Of a stretch of 33,536 nt of DNA, positions 25,797 through 33,536 are shown in pieces. Positions within the stretch are counted from its first letter, which is position 1. The number at the start of each line of letters is the position of its first letter. The translations under genes were made by a program, and so were the position numbers. The DNA comes from Acidobacteriaceae bacterium (GTDB lineage: Bacteria > Acidobacteriota > Terriglobia > Terriglobales > Acidobacteriaceae). The stretch covers positions 1 through 33,536 of the forward strand of contig JANXYB010000022.1 of the NCBI GenBank assembly GCA_025350325.1. Reading direction: 5' to 3'. The notes beneath the pieces were generated by a model that had not been told where the DNA came from, did no database searches, and worked only from the letters and a program-made list of their open reading frames with translations.

Positions 25797-28400
25797 TCAT
25801 GCGCCTTGATCCGATGCGTGATCATCCCCGCTAAGATTCAACGTCCGCGCGAGGAACGGCGCCGTTCTACTATTGCGCGATTGCGCCAGTTCTTTCGGAG
25901 TTCCCGCAACTACGATCTGACCGCCTTCTTCTCCCGCTCCAGGGCCAACATCGATCACCCAGTCGCTGCTCGCGACAATATCCATATCGTGCTCAACGAC
26001 GACGACCGTATTGCCGGCGTCGACTAAGCCGTGTAACTGCGTAACCAGGCGCGCGACGTCTGACGGGTGCAGGCCTGTAGTCGGCTCATCTAGAACGTAG
26101 AGCGTGTCACCGCGCTCCATGGTCTGCAGCTCCGTCGCAAGCTTGATGCGCTGCGCCTCGCCGCCCGAGAGCTCTGTTGCTGGCTGGCCTAGACGCAGGT
26201 AGCCCAGCCCAACTTCGCGTAACACAGATAGCGATCGCTGCAAATGCGGCTCGTCCAAAAAGAACTCAAGCGCGCTATCCACGGTCATGCCGAGTACATC
26301 GGCGATGCTCTTGTGCCGGTATTTAATTTCCAGCGTCTTCGCGTTGTACCGTGAACCGTTGCAGGCTGGGCACGGCGAATAGACGCTGGGCAGGAAGAGC
26401 AACTCAACGCACACGAAGCCCTCGCCGGAGCACGTCTCGCATCGCCCTTTTGCGACGTTGAATGAGAAGCGGCCAGCGTCGTAGTGTCTAGCCTTCGCTG
26501 CTTTGGTTGAGGCAAACAGCCGGCGCACGTGATCGAACAGGCCGGTGTAGGTCGCCATGTTTGATCGCGGCGTTCTCCCAATTGGCTTCTGATCCACACG
26601 TACTAGGCGACGAATGTTTTCGATCCCGCTGACGATTTCGCCGCTCGCCTCTCCAAGAGCGGTCTGCTCGAGCGGATCGTCCTCGTCGGCTTCGTCGGTG
26701 ACGGATTGCCCGAGACGTTGCGCAACCAGTTCAACCAGCGCCTGGCTGACAAGACTCGATTTACCCGATCCCGATACGCCGGTGACGGTTGTGAAAACAC
26801 CGAGCGGGATTTCTGCGTCCAGAGATGTGAGATTGTTCCGAGTGATATTCCGCAGACGCAGCCAGCCGCTGGGTGTGCGCAGCTCTTTTCTTCTAGACGA
26901 CGGGCGATTGAACAAGTAATGCGCGGTCTCAGAATTCTTAGTGTTTCGCAACCCGTCCAACGGGCCGCTGTAGAGTACTTCGCCGCCTTTACTGCCCGCG
27001 CCTGGGCCGACGTCGACGACCCAATCGGCGTGACGAACGACGTCAAGCTCATGCTCTACAACAAACAGCGAATTTCCTACTGACTTCAGCGCGTCCAACG
27101 CTCGCAGCAGAGACTGCGTATCGGAAGGGTGCAGCCCGGCTGAGGGCTCGTCGAGCACATAGACGACACCGAACAAATTTGAATAGAGCTGGGTTGCGAG
27201 TCGCAGGCGTTGCAATTCTCCGGGCGACAGCGTGGGTGTGCTTCGATCCAAAGACAAATATCCGAGGCCCAAGTCGAGTAAGACCTGCAACCGCGCCACG
27301 ACATCACTCGTAATTCGCTGCGCAACAATCAGTTTTTCTGGATGGTCGTGCCCGTTTATGCCGTGCCCATTCATACGATGAGCGCTCGCAGCTATGAGCG
27401 GCCTGAGCGTGGCCCCGAGCCGCTTCAGTGGAATGCTTGCCATCTCCGCGATATCCAGCCCGGCAAACTTGACCGCAAGCGCATCGGCGCGGAGCTTTTT
27501 ACCGTGACAAGCGGAGCATTCGGTGCTCAGCATGTATTGCGCGGCTCGCTTCTTCATCATCGCGCTTTGCGATTTAGCAAATGTCTCGAGCACGTAGCGT
27601 TTTGCGCTGGTGAATGTACCCTGGTAGCTCGGCTCCATCTTTCGACGAAGAGCTTGTCGAGTTTCGGCGGGGGTAAAACCGGCATAGACGGGCACGGTAG
27701 GCTTTTCATCGGTGAACAGAATCCAGTTGCGATCTTTCTTGGGCAACTCGCGCCACGGGCGGTCGACATCGTAGCCTAGCGTAACCAAAATGTCGCGCAG
27801 GTTTTGCCCCTGCCAGGCCGTGGGCCATGCAGCCACCGCTCGCTCTCGAATGGTAAGCGAATCGTCGGGAACCATCGATTGTTCGGTCACATCGTAAATG
27901 CGACCCAGACCATGGCAAGCCGGGCAAGCCCCCTCGACACGATTCGACGAAAAGTTTTCGGCGTAGAGCATTGGTGCGGCGTGCGGGTATTGGCCGGCGC
28001 GCGAATACAACATGCGCACGAGATTAGATAGAGTCGTGACACTGCCGACCGAAGAGCGGGTAGTGGGCGATCCACGCTGTTGCTGCAAGGCGACAGCCGG
28101 CGGCAACCCCTCGATTGAGTCAACCTCTGGCACACTCAGTTGATGAAACAAGCGACGAGCATACGGAGAAACCGATTCAAGGTATCGTCGTTGCGCCTCA
28201 GCATAGAGAGTTCCAAATGCGAGCGATGATTTGCCGGAACCCGAAACTCCAGTGAAGACAACTAAAGCGTCGCGCGGAATGTCAACGTCGACATTGCGCA
28301 GATTGTGCTCACGAGCGCCGCGAACGCGCACCATCCCGTGCCGCTGCGCATCGCTGCGAAGCGGTACAGAATGATGTTCGAGTTTGATGACCGAGCTCAA
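25797..28400 (-). CDS. UvrA paralogue lacking the UvrB-binding domain (UvrA2/DrrC type)
   Basis: An 867-residue tandem ABC ATPase of the UvrA family. N-terminal ATPase: Walker [10 protein letters not shown] (51-59), signature LSPGELQ (391), Walker B VYVLDE (413). C-terminal ATPase: Walker A (541-549), signature LSGGEAQ (744), Walker B LYVLDE (767). Zinc cysteines are C159/C162, C295/C298, and C654/C657/C677/C680. Canonical UvrA has about 115 residues of UvrB-binding domain plus a CPxCG knuckle between YARxG and the GACPxC module; here YSRAG is followed after only 22 residues by [12 protein letters not shown], so that domain is missing. Such class II proteins are linked to tolerance of DNA-binding drugs. 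The start is TTG (upstream site weak). It is the last gene of a four-gene redox operon. Confidence 0.88.
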   Translation of the reverse strand: MSSVIKLEHHSVPLRSDAQRHGMVRVRGAREHNLRNVDVDIPRDALVVFTGVSGSGKSSLAFGTLYAEAQRRYLESVSPYARRLFHQLSVPEVDSIEGLPPAVALQQQRGSPTTRSSVGSVTTLSNLVRMLYSRAGQYPHAAPMLYAENFSSNRVEGACPACHGLGRIYDVTEQSMVPDDSLTIRERAVAAWPTAWQGQNLRDILVTLGYDVDRPWRELPKKDRNWILFTDEKPTVPVYAGFTPAETRQALRRKMEPSYQGTFTSAKRYVLETFAKSQSAMMKKRAAQYMLSTECSACHGKKLRADALAVKFAGLDIAEMASIPLKRLGATLRPLIAASAHRMNGHGINGHDHPEKLIVAQRITSDVVARLQVLLDLGLGYLSLDRSTPTLSPGELQRLRLATQLYSNLFGVVYVLDEPSAGLHPSDTQSLLRALDALKSVGNSLFVVEHELDVVRHADWVVDVGPGAGSKGGEVLYSGPLDGLRNTKNSETAHYLFNRPSSRRKELRTPSGWLRLRNITRNNLTSLDAEIPLGVFTTVTGVSGSGKSSLVSQALVELVAQRLGQSVTDEADEDDPLEQTALGEASGEIVSGIENIRRLVRVDQKPIGRTPRSNMATYTGLFDHVRRLFASTKAAKARHYDAGRFSFNVAKGRCETCSGEGFVCVELLFLPSVYSPCPACNGSRYNAKTLEIKYRHKSIADVLGMTVDSALEFFLDEPHLQRSLSVLREVGLGYLRLGQPATELSGGEAQRIKLATELQTMERGDTLYVLDEPTTGLHPSDVARLVTQLHGLVDAGNTVVVVEHDMDIVASSDWVIDVGPGAGEEGGQIVVAGTPKELAQSRNSRTAPFLARTLNLSGDDHASDQGA

Positions 28401-28472
28401 TGAAAACTTTCAGATTTGGCGACGGTCAAGAATGGTTGTTTTGATACTGCATCTTTCATCATTGACTGTGCT

Positions 28473-29666
28473 CTACGCAGCCTGTTTTGTAGCCCACGGG
28501 TCAATGACGATCTTCGTAACATTTTCCTTCTTGTCGCGCCAAATCTTATACATGTCGGGCGCTTCGTCCAGCGTTATCCGATGCGAGATGATGTAAGTGG
28601 GATCGATCTGGCCCTGTTGAATTCTATTCAGCAACGGCTTCATGTATTTGTGCATGTTGGTCTGGCCCATCTTCATCGTGATGCCCTTGCCAAATGCAGC
28701 GCCGAAGGGAACTTTGTCCAGCAGCCCGCCGTACACGCCCGGAATTGAAAGCGTCCCGCCTTTGCGCACTGCTTGGATAGCCTGACGCAGCACTATGGGC
28801 CTGTCAGTCTCAAGCAGCAACGCGACCTTCACGGAATCGTAGAGGCCTTTCAAGTCTGACGAATGCGCTTCGAGGCCGACTGCGTCGATGCAACTGTCCG
28901 GACCCATGCCGCCAGTTAAATCCTTGAGAGCGGTGAGGACGTCGACGTCTTCTTCTGAATAATCAACCGTGATTGCGCCGATAGAGCGCGCCATCTGCAG
29001 ACGCTCGGGCAGACGATCAATGGCTATCACCCGCCCCGCGCCTAACATAAACGCGCTCGCGATGGCGAACTGGCCGACTGGACCGCAGCCCCAAACAGCA
29101 ACGGTATCTCCCGGCTCGATCTGTGCATTCTCTGCCGCCATGTACCCGGTCGGGAAAATGTCGGACAGGAACAAAACCTTTTCATCGGGAAGATCACTTT
29201 CAATCTTTAATGGCCCCACATTGGCAAACGGCACACGCGCATACTGCGCCTGCCCGCCGGCATATCCGCCCATCATGTGCGAATAGCCAAACAAGCCTGA
29301 GCCTGAATAGCCGTAAGCAGCTTCCATCAAGTGCGCATTTGGATTGGTGTTGTCGCAAGCTGACCAAAGCTGTTTCTTGCAGAACGCACAACTACCGCAC
29401 GCGATGGTGAATGGCACGACCACCCGATCACCGCGTTTGAGATTAGTCACGGCCTTGCCGGTCTCTTCCACGATGCCCATAAACTCGTGGCCGAGAACGT
29501 CACCAGCTTCCATCGTTGGAATGAAACCGTCGTACAGGTGCAGGTCTGATCCGCAAATTGCAGTGCGTGTAATTTTGATAATTGCGTCATGCGGATTCAA
29601 TATTTGAGGATCCGCTACGGTAAGGGTCTCTACTTTGCTTTTTCCCATCCAGCAAACTGCTTTCAT
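28473..29666 (-). CDS. Zinc-dependent alcohol dehydrogenase, formaldehyde-dehydrogenase-like
   Basis: A 397-residue medium-chain dehydrogenase. Catalytic zinc ligands are C38 and H60-E61; the structural zinc site is C90, C93, C96 and C104. The Rossmann motif [10 protein letters not shown] lies near 189-198. The longer length and the [19 protein letters not shown] region fit the glutathione-independent formaldehyde dehydrogenase / aldehyde-dismutase branch rather than simple ethanol dehydrogenases. GGGAGG upstream fixes the ATG. It sits between the SRPBCC gene and the UvrA paralogue with gaps of about 65-70 bases, so it is probably co-transcribed. Detoxification of an aldehyde is the likely role, but the substrate is inferred. 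Confidence 0.9.
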   Translation of the reverse strand: MKAVCWMGKSKVETLTVADPQILNPHDAIIKITRTAICGSDLHLYDGFIPTMEAGDVLGHEFMGIVEETGKAVTNLKRGDRVVVPFTIACGSCAFCKKQLWSACDNTNPNAHLMEAAYGYSGSGLFGYSHMMGGYAGGQAQYARVPFANVGPLKIESDLPDEKVLFLSDIFPTGYMAAENAQIEPGDTVAVWGCGPVGQFAIASAFMLGAGRVIAIDRLPERLQMARSIGAITVDYSEEDVDVLTALKDLTGGMGPDSCIDAVGLEAHSSDLKGLYDSVKVALLLETDRPIVLRQAIQAVRKGGTLSIPGVYGGLLDKVPFGAAFGKGITMKMGQTNMHKYMKPLLNRIQQGQIDPTYIISHRITLDEAPDMYKIWRDKKENVTKIVIDPWATKQAA

Positions 29667-29730
29667 CTTTTTTGCCTCCCATGCCTCCGCATCTGCGAAG
29701 GCTCTCGATATGTTTGTCGCGGGCCGCTAT

Positions 29731-30384
29731 TTATGCGCTGACGCGTTCTTTCGTTCCCGAGGGAACAGGCACTTTTTCCCCATAGAGAGACTTCTTCATT
29801 TCGCCTACAGTCCCGCGTTGCCCATGCGGCTGCGGCTCGATCCGAGGAATTTCGCCCGTCTCGGCCATCGCCTTTAGATGACGTAGGTTTTCGATAACTG
29901 CCTGTTTTGGATTGCGGCCAATCAGAGTCTCCCATGCAGTCGCGAGCTTACCCATCCGGAACTCCTGCAGCACGGTTACGAATGCGCCGCGGCCAGTAGG
30001 AGCTTTTTCAAAGATGACTTCGCCCGCATTCTGGGCATCTCCGGCGATAGAATGCCACGCAATCCGTTTGCCCGGTTCATCGGCGAGAATCTCTGAATCC
30101 CACTCGATAGTTTTGTCGCCCGATCGCATCACCCAGTGTGAAGTTTTCTCGCCTGTGCGACGCACCTCCACAATCTCTTCCTGCCACGAGGGAATGTTCT
30201 CAAGGTCACGCCAGATGTCGTAGCACTGCTGCGGTTCGGCTTCGATCCGGGCGCTGGTCCGCACCCAGAGCTTACCGTCTTTGTCAGCAGGTGGCGGCGC
30301 ATAGTGACCATCAATCAACACGGCCGCGCCATTGGATTTTGGCAGACTTTCAGCATTCGGTTTTTCTTTTAATGCATCCGACAT
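29731..30384 (-). CDS. SRPBCC (START-like) family protein
   Basis: A 217-residue cytoplasmic protein with a START-like helix-grip fold: VRTSARIEAEPQQCYDIWRDLENIPSWQ is the typical opening, followed by strands with GDKTIEWDSEIL and RIAWHSIAG. These proteins bind lipids or aromatic and polyketide ligands; some act as cyclases. The first 40 residues and last 45 residues are low-complexity and polar. AAGGAG precedes the ATG. Co-oriented with an SDR (80 bases upstream) and an alcohol dehydrogenase (64 bases downstream), so a ligand-carrier or stress role in the same pathway is possible. Confidence 0.82.
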   Translation of the reverse strand: MSDALKEKPNAESLPKSNGAAVLIDGHYAPPPADKDGKLWVRTSARIEAEPQQCYDIWRDLENIPSWQEEIVEVRRTGEKTSHWVMRSGDKTIEWDSEILADEPGKRIAWHSIAGDAQNAGEVIFEKAPTGRGAFVTVLQEFRMGKLATAWETLIGRNPKQAVIENLRHLKAMAETGEIPRIEPQPHGQRGTVGEMKKSLYGEKVPVPSGTKERVSA

Positions 30385-30464
30385 AGCAACTCCTTTGTGT
30401 ATTTGCGCTCATCATGTCAAAATTCGACGGTTGCAGCCCACTTCGACTGCCAGTGGTGTGGTGG

Positions 30465-31256
30465 CTATTTCTCGCTGTTGGGCCGCGCCATCTTTTCGTG
30501 CATCGCTGCTTTCGCATTGCCCGGTATGAGATTCGCTACCATGCCTTCCACCTTGGTTTTCAGAGAGGCAGAATAAACATGGTCATCGCCGGCAAGCAGC
30601 GCATCGATACCCTGTTTTGCAACGTCTTCAGGCTTGCTTTCAGACTTGCCCTTGGAACCAACTTCGGTGTCGTCCATACCAGCGCGGTGGAAGAAGTCAG
30701 TGTCAGTCGGCCCCGGCTGCAGTGCCGTGACCGTAATGCCGGTATCGCGAAGTTCATAACGAAGAGAATGTGCGAATGACAGGTCGAAGGCCTTGGTAGC
30801 TGCGTACACTGCTTCGCGCGGCGCCACCATTTCGCCGGCAATCGATGCGGTGAAAAGGATTCGCCCGGCGTTCAAAGGCATCATGTGCAGGACAACGAGT
30901 TTCGCCAGGTGCACGGTCCCCGTGCAGTTCAACTCAATCATCTTGAGTTCTTCGTCTAAGTCCGTTTCCGCAAAAAGCCCACCGACGCCCACGCCTGCGT
31001 TGAGACAGGCGATATCCAGTGGGCGACCCAGCGCTGTAAAGCCCTCCCACAACTTTTTGACGCCGTCGCGCGTGGAGAGGTCGGCAGATATTTCGGTGAC
31101 GTCCACACCTTTAGACTCGAAATCGCTTACCGCCGAGTTGAGCCGCGCGCCAGACGAACAGACCACCAGATCGTAACCGCGCCCCGCCAATTCCTTTGCC
31201 AACCAATACCCAATCCCGCTCGATGCTCCCGTAACTAATGCCAGCTTGTCAGCCAT
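30465..31256 (-). CDS. SDR-family NAD(P)-dependent oxidoreductase
   Basis: Classical short-chain dehydrogenase of 263 residues. Cofactor motif TGASSGIG (9-16), LNAG (85-88), S138, and the full catalytic pair Y151/K155 in YAATK are present. A PGPTDT block follows. The C-terminal 60 residues carry a helical tail (SKPEDVAKQGIDALLAG) like DltE/YqjQ-type reductases. It is the first gene of the operon with the SRPBCC protein, alcohol dehydrogenase and UvrA paralogue. The substrate is not known. Confidence 0.9.
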   Translation of the reverse strand: MADKLALVTGASSGIGYWLAKELAGRGYDLVVCSSGARLNSAVSDFESKGVDVTEISADLSTRDGVKKLWEGFTALGRPLDIACLNAGVGVGGLFAETDLDEELKMIELNCTGTVHLAKLVVLHMMPLNAGRILFTASIAGEMVAPREAVYAATKAFDLSFAHSLRYELRDTGITVTALQPGPTDTDFFHRAGMDDTEVGSKGKSESKPEDVAKQGIDALLAGDDHVYSASLKTKVEGMVANLIPGNAKAAMHEKMARPNSEK

Positions 31257-31561
31257 AAGTTCAAAACTCCGCTACAGATTTACGTCCTTTAATCGATGAT
31301 TTGGATGCGGCAAGAAAGATGGGGTTGGTTTGGACCAGAGCAATACAACGAATGTTGCGTTTAGTTTTCGCACCACGGGATTTTGTTGACCTTCTGAAAA
31401 GAAAATGTGGTTGGAGCCCGATGGCCAGAGGGCCAGCAGTCGGCATCTAACTGTTCGAAAGCTGGATGCGGGCGTCCAGGCTGCGACCAGAATTGCATCC
31501 CGCGGCGGTGCCGAGACAATTTACTAATCTAGGGTGAAAGCAATTTGCTGGAGACGATGAA
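31257..31561. other. 305-base divergent intergenic region
   Basis: No gene is supported. It must hold promoters for the SDR operon (leftward) and for the aldolase gene (rightward). TGGCC/GGCCA with a 4-base loop (31422-31435) is the only clear inverted repeat. I could not identify a convincing -35/-10 pair for either direction. Confidence 0.5.
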
Positions 31562-32590
31562 ATGAGCAAGGGAGAACTCGGCAAGACCGCGCAAGCCCTG
31601 GTGGCGGGTGACAAGGGTCTGCTGGCAATGGATGAGAGTACGCCGACCTGCAATAAGCGTTTCGCGGCTGCAGGAATTCCTCAGACCTTGGAGATGCGTC
31701 GAGCGTATCGAGACATGATTGTGACCGCGCCCGGTTTGGGCGATTGCATCAACGGCGCGATTCTAGTGGATGAGACAATTCGACAGCAAACCAAGGCTGG
31801 CATGCCCTTTGCAAGAGCGCTGCAGGATGCGGGCATCCTGGCTGGCATCAAAGTGGACGCTGGCGCCAAAGAAATGGCAGGTCACCCGGGTGAAAAGATC
31901 ACCGAAGGTTTGGATGACCTGCGCGATCGTTTAAGTGAATACGCGAAGATGGGAGCGCGCTTTGCTAAATGGCGCGCCGTGATTGCAATCAATGATGGAA
32001 TTCCGAGCGAGGGCTGTATCGACGCTAACGCACTGCAACTGGCCCTCTATGCTGCGCTGTGTCAGGAAGCCGGGCTGGTGCCCATCGTCGAACCCGAAGT
32101 GCTGATGGATGGGGATCATTCAATGGCGCGATGCGCCGAGGTGACTGAGCGCGTGCAGCGAGCGGTGTTTCATCACCTTTACCTGCAAAGGGTCTCGCTC
32201 GAAGAAATGATTCTCAAGCCGAACATGGTTTTGCCCGGCTTGGAATGCCCGCAACAAGAGTCGGCTGAGGAGACAGCGGATGCCACGATCCAGTGTTTGC
32301 TGCGAGCCGTGCCTGCGGCGGTGCCCGGGATTGCATTTTTGTCGGGCGGTCAATCCGGCGAACTCGCTTCTGCGCGCCTCAATGCAATGAATGTCCGATT
32401 TAGATCGCGGCTTCCGTGGGCCGTGGCATTTTCGTATGCACGTGCCATACAGGAGCCGGCGCTCGAAATTTGGAATGGCAAAGACGAGAATGTTCCTGCA
32501 GCGCAGAAGGCACTCGTTCACCGGGCTCGTTGCAACAAGGCAGCACGCCGCGGCGAATACTCGAGTGCGATGGAAAAAGAGATGGCATGA
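31562..32590 (+). CDS. Class I fructose-bisphosphate aldolase
   Basis: Glycolytic/gluconeogenic aldolase of 342 residues, cleaving fructose 1,6-bisphosphate to dihydroxyacetone phosphate and glyceraldehyde 3-phosphate. Class I active-site residues are visible: D24 (AMDES), K97 (GIKVD), K136 (FAKWRAV), the VEPE glutamates (177-180), the Schiff-base lysine K219 in ILKPNMV and the SGGQS phosphate loop. This is the animal/plant-type enzyme, not the metal-dependent class II form. A ribosome-binding site (GGAG) lies 7 bases before the ATG. The PPK2 gene follows 37 bases downstream. Confidence 0.93.
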   Translation: MSKGELGKTAQALVAGDKGLLAMDESTPTCNKRFAAAGIPQTLEMRRAYRDMIVTAPGLGDCINGAILVDETIRQQTKAGMPFARALQDAGILAGIKVDAGAKEMAGHPGEKITEGLDDLRDRLSEYAKMGARFAKWRAVIAINDGIPSEGCIDANALQLALYAALCQEAGLVPIVEPEVLMDGDHSMARCAEVTERVQRAVFHHLYLQRVSLEEMILKPNMVLPGLECPQQESAEETADATIQCLLRAVPAAVPGIAFLSGGQSGELASARLNAMNVRFRSRLPWAVAFSYARAIQEPALEIWNGKDENVPAAQKALVHRARCNKAARRGEYSSAMEKEMA

Positions 32591-32627
32591 AGCAAGCCGC
32601 AATCATGATAGAAATCGTGGAGCTAGC

Positions 32628-33470
32628 GTGAAGAACTATTACAAGGAATTTCGCGTTCCGCCTGACTCCGGTTTGCGGCTGAAGGACGTTGATCCGAAGT
32701 TTACGGCTAACCATACGAAGAAAACAGCGCTGAGCCGCATTAAGAAATTACGCGAGCGGATGGGCGAGTTGCAGTTGCAACTCTTCGCGGAGGCAAAGCG
32801 TTCTATCCTAATTTGTCTGCAAGCGCCGGATGCGGGCGGTAAAGACGGAGTCATTCAACATGTGATCGGCTCAATGAATCCGGAGGCATGCAGTGTCACA
32901 AGTTTCAAGGAGCCTACCAAAGAAGAACTCGCTCACGATTTTCTTTGGCGTGTCGAACCTCATGTTCCGAAGCGCGGCGAGGTTGCTATTTTCAACCGGT
33001 CTCACTACGAGGATGTGCTGATCGTGCGCGTTCACTACCTGGTGTCTAAAAAAGTTTGGTCAAAGACGTATGAACAGATCAACGATTTTGAGCGACGACT
33101 TACAGCGAATGGAACCCACATTCTCAAATTCTTTCTGCATATCAGCAAAGAGGAGCAGCTGTCGCGCTTCGAAAAGAGGCTCGACACCCCTGCCAAGCGC
33201 TGGAAGATCAGCGAAGCGGACTACAAAGAGCGGGAATATTGGAACGACTACTCAAAAGCGTACGAAGCGATATTTGCTAAATGCAACACGCACGATGCAC
33301 CGTGGTTCGTGATTCCGGCGGACCATAAATGGTTTCGCGATTTGGCGATCTCAGAGATCATCGTCAACGCCATGGAAGGCCTCAAGTTCCAAGTCCCAAA
33401 GCCGTCCGTGGACATCGCTGAGATTCGCAAGAAATATCACAGCGCTGTCAAGAAGGAGCACGCAACATAA
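32628..33470 (+). CDS. Polyphosphate kinase 2 family protein (class III-like)
   Basis: A 280-residue PPK2 that transfers phosphate from polyphosphate to nucleotides. The Walker A motif APDAGGKDG (66-74), the NRSHYEDVLIVRVH block and KFFLHISKEEQ are diagnostic. The sequence resembles class III enzymes (Meiothermus ruber type), which phosphorylate both AMP and ADP; this assignment is from recalled family features. The start is GTG with GGAG 5 bases upstream; the frame stays open into the aldolase gene, but that segment is not coding. Likely co-transcribed with the aldolase. Confidence 0.9.
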   Translation: MKNYYKEFRVPPDSGLRLKDVDPKFTANHTKKTALSRIKKLRERMGELQLQLFAEAKRSILICLQAPDAGGKDGVIQHVIGSMNPEACSVTSFKEPTKEELAHDFLWRVEPHVPKRGEVAIFNRSHYEDVLIVRVHYLVSKKVWSKTYEQINDFERRLTANGTHILKFFLHISKEEQLSRFEKRLDTPAKRWKISEADYKEREYWNDYSKAYEAIFAKCNTHDAPWFVIPADHKWFRDLAISEIIVNAMEGLKFQVPKPSVDIAEIRKKYHSAVKKEHAT

Positions 33471-33536
33471 CCTTCAGCCAAATGCGCGTACTAAAGGTCA
33501 CGCGGTGTCGGTCGTTCGCTCGGTAATTTTCATCCC

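Noticed and set aside
31261..31446. Short minus-strand frame in the aldolase upstream region
   Set aside because: No start signal or family resemblance; treated as intergenic.
1..33536. Mobile element, phage, CRISPR or tRNA
   Set aside because: No transposase, integrase, direct-repeat array or tRNA-like cloverleaf was seen.

Overview
The window looks like chromosomal DNA from an Acidobacteriota (Terriglobia-type) soil bacterium. The inference rests on a 1226-residue TonB-dependent receptor with an N-terminal carboxypeptidase-regulatory-like domain, a CRTAC1 (VCBS/UnbV) protein, secreted TPR proteins, Tat-signal Gfo/Idh/MocA and TIM-barrel enzymes, LVIVD and DUF305 proteins, and GC-rich codon use. 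I see no rRNA, tRNA, CRISPR array, insertion sequence or phage gene. The 24 protein genes are densely packed, in short operons on both strands.

Layout. (1) 2-2887: the 3' part of a secreted kelch/choice-of-anchor protein with a Cys-rich tail, closed by a good terminator. (2) 3140-5012: a zinc alcohol dehydrogenase and SDR pair, probably for polyol or sugar-acid oxidation; it converges on a small secreted PepSY-like gene. (3) 5705-10781, minus strand: Gfo/Idh/MocA oxidoreductase, sugar-phosphate-isomerase-type TIM barrel, DUF305 protein and LVIVD propeller. The first two and the last two genes overlap, and a strong terminator follows. (4) 10919-12396: an Asp/Glu-racemase-type enzyme converging on a J-domain/winged-helix protein. 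(5) 12549-22969: CRTAC1 protein, a long structured leader, the TonB-dependent receptor with its terminator, two secreted TPR proteins and a secreted GH5-like glycosidase. (6) 23059-25748: a second GH5-like glycosidase (minus) divergent from an M23 peptidase. (7) 25797-31256, minus strand: SDR, SRPBCC protein, zinc alcohol dehydrogenase and a UvrA paralogue lacking the UvrB-binding domain. (8) 31562-33470: class I fructose-bisphosphate aldolase and a PPK2 polyphosphate kinase.

How they may work together. Region 5 reads as an outer-membrane uptake and degradation locus: receptor, periplasmic TPR proteins and a secreted glycosidase, but no SusD homologue. Regions 2, 3 and 6 add sugar oxidation and glycan hydrolysis, which fits a plant- or microbial-polymer degrader. 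Regions 7 and 8 suggest stress and energy metabolism: aldehyde/alcohol redox, a possible DNA-damage or drug-tolerance ABC ATPase, and polyphosphate-driven nucleotide phosphorylation.

No single locus is clearly a new system. The best candidates for follow-up are the CRTAC1-receptor-TPR-TPR-GH5 locus, the UvrA2-type gene in a redox operon, and the J-domain/winged-helix fusion.
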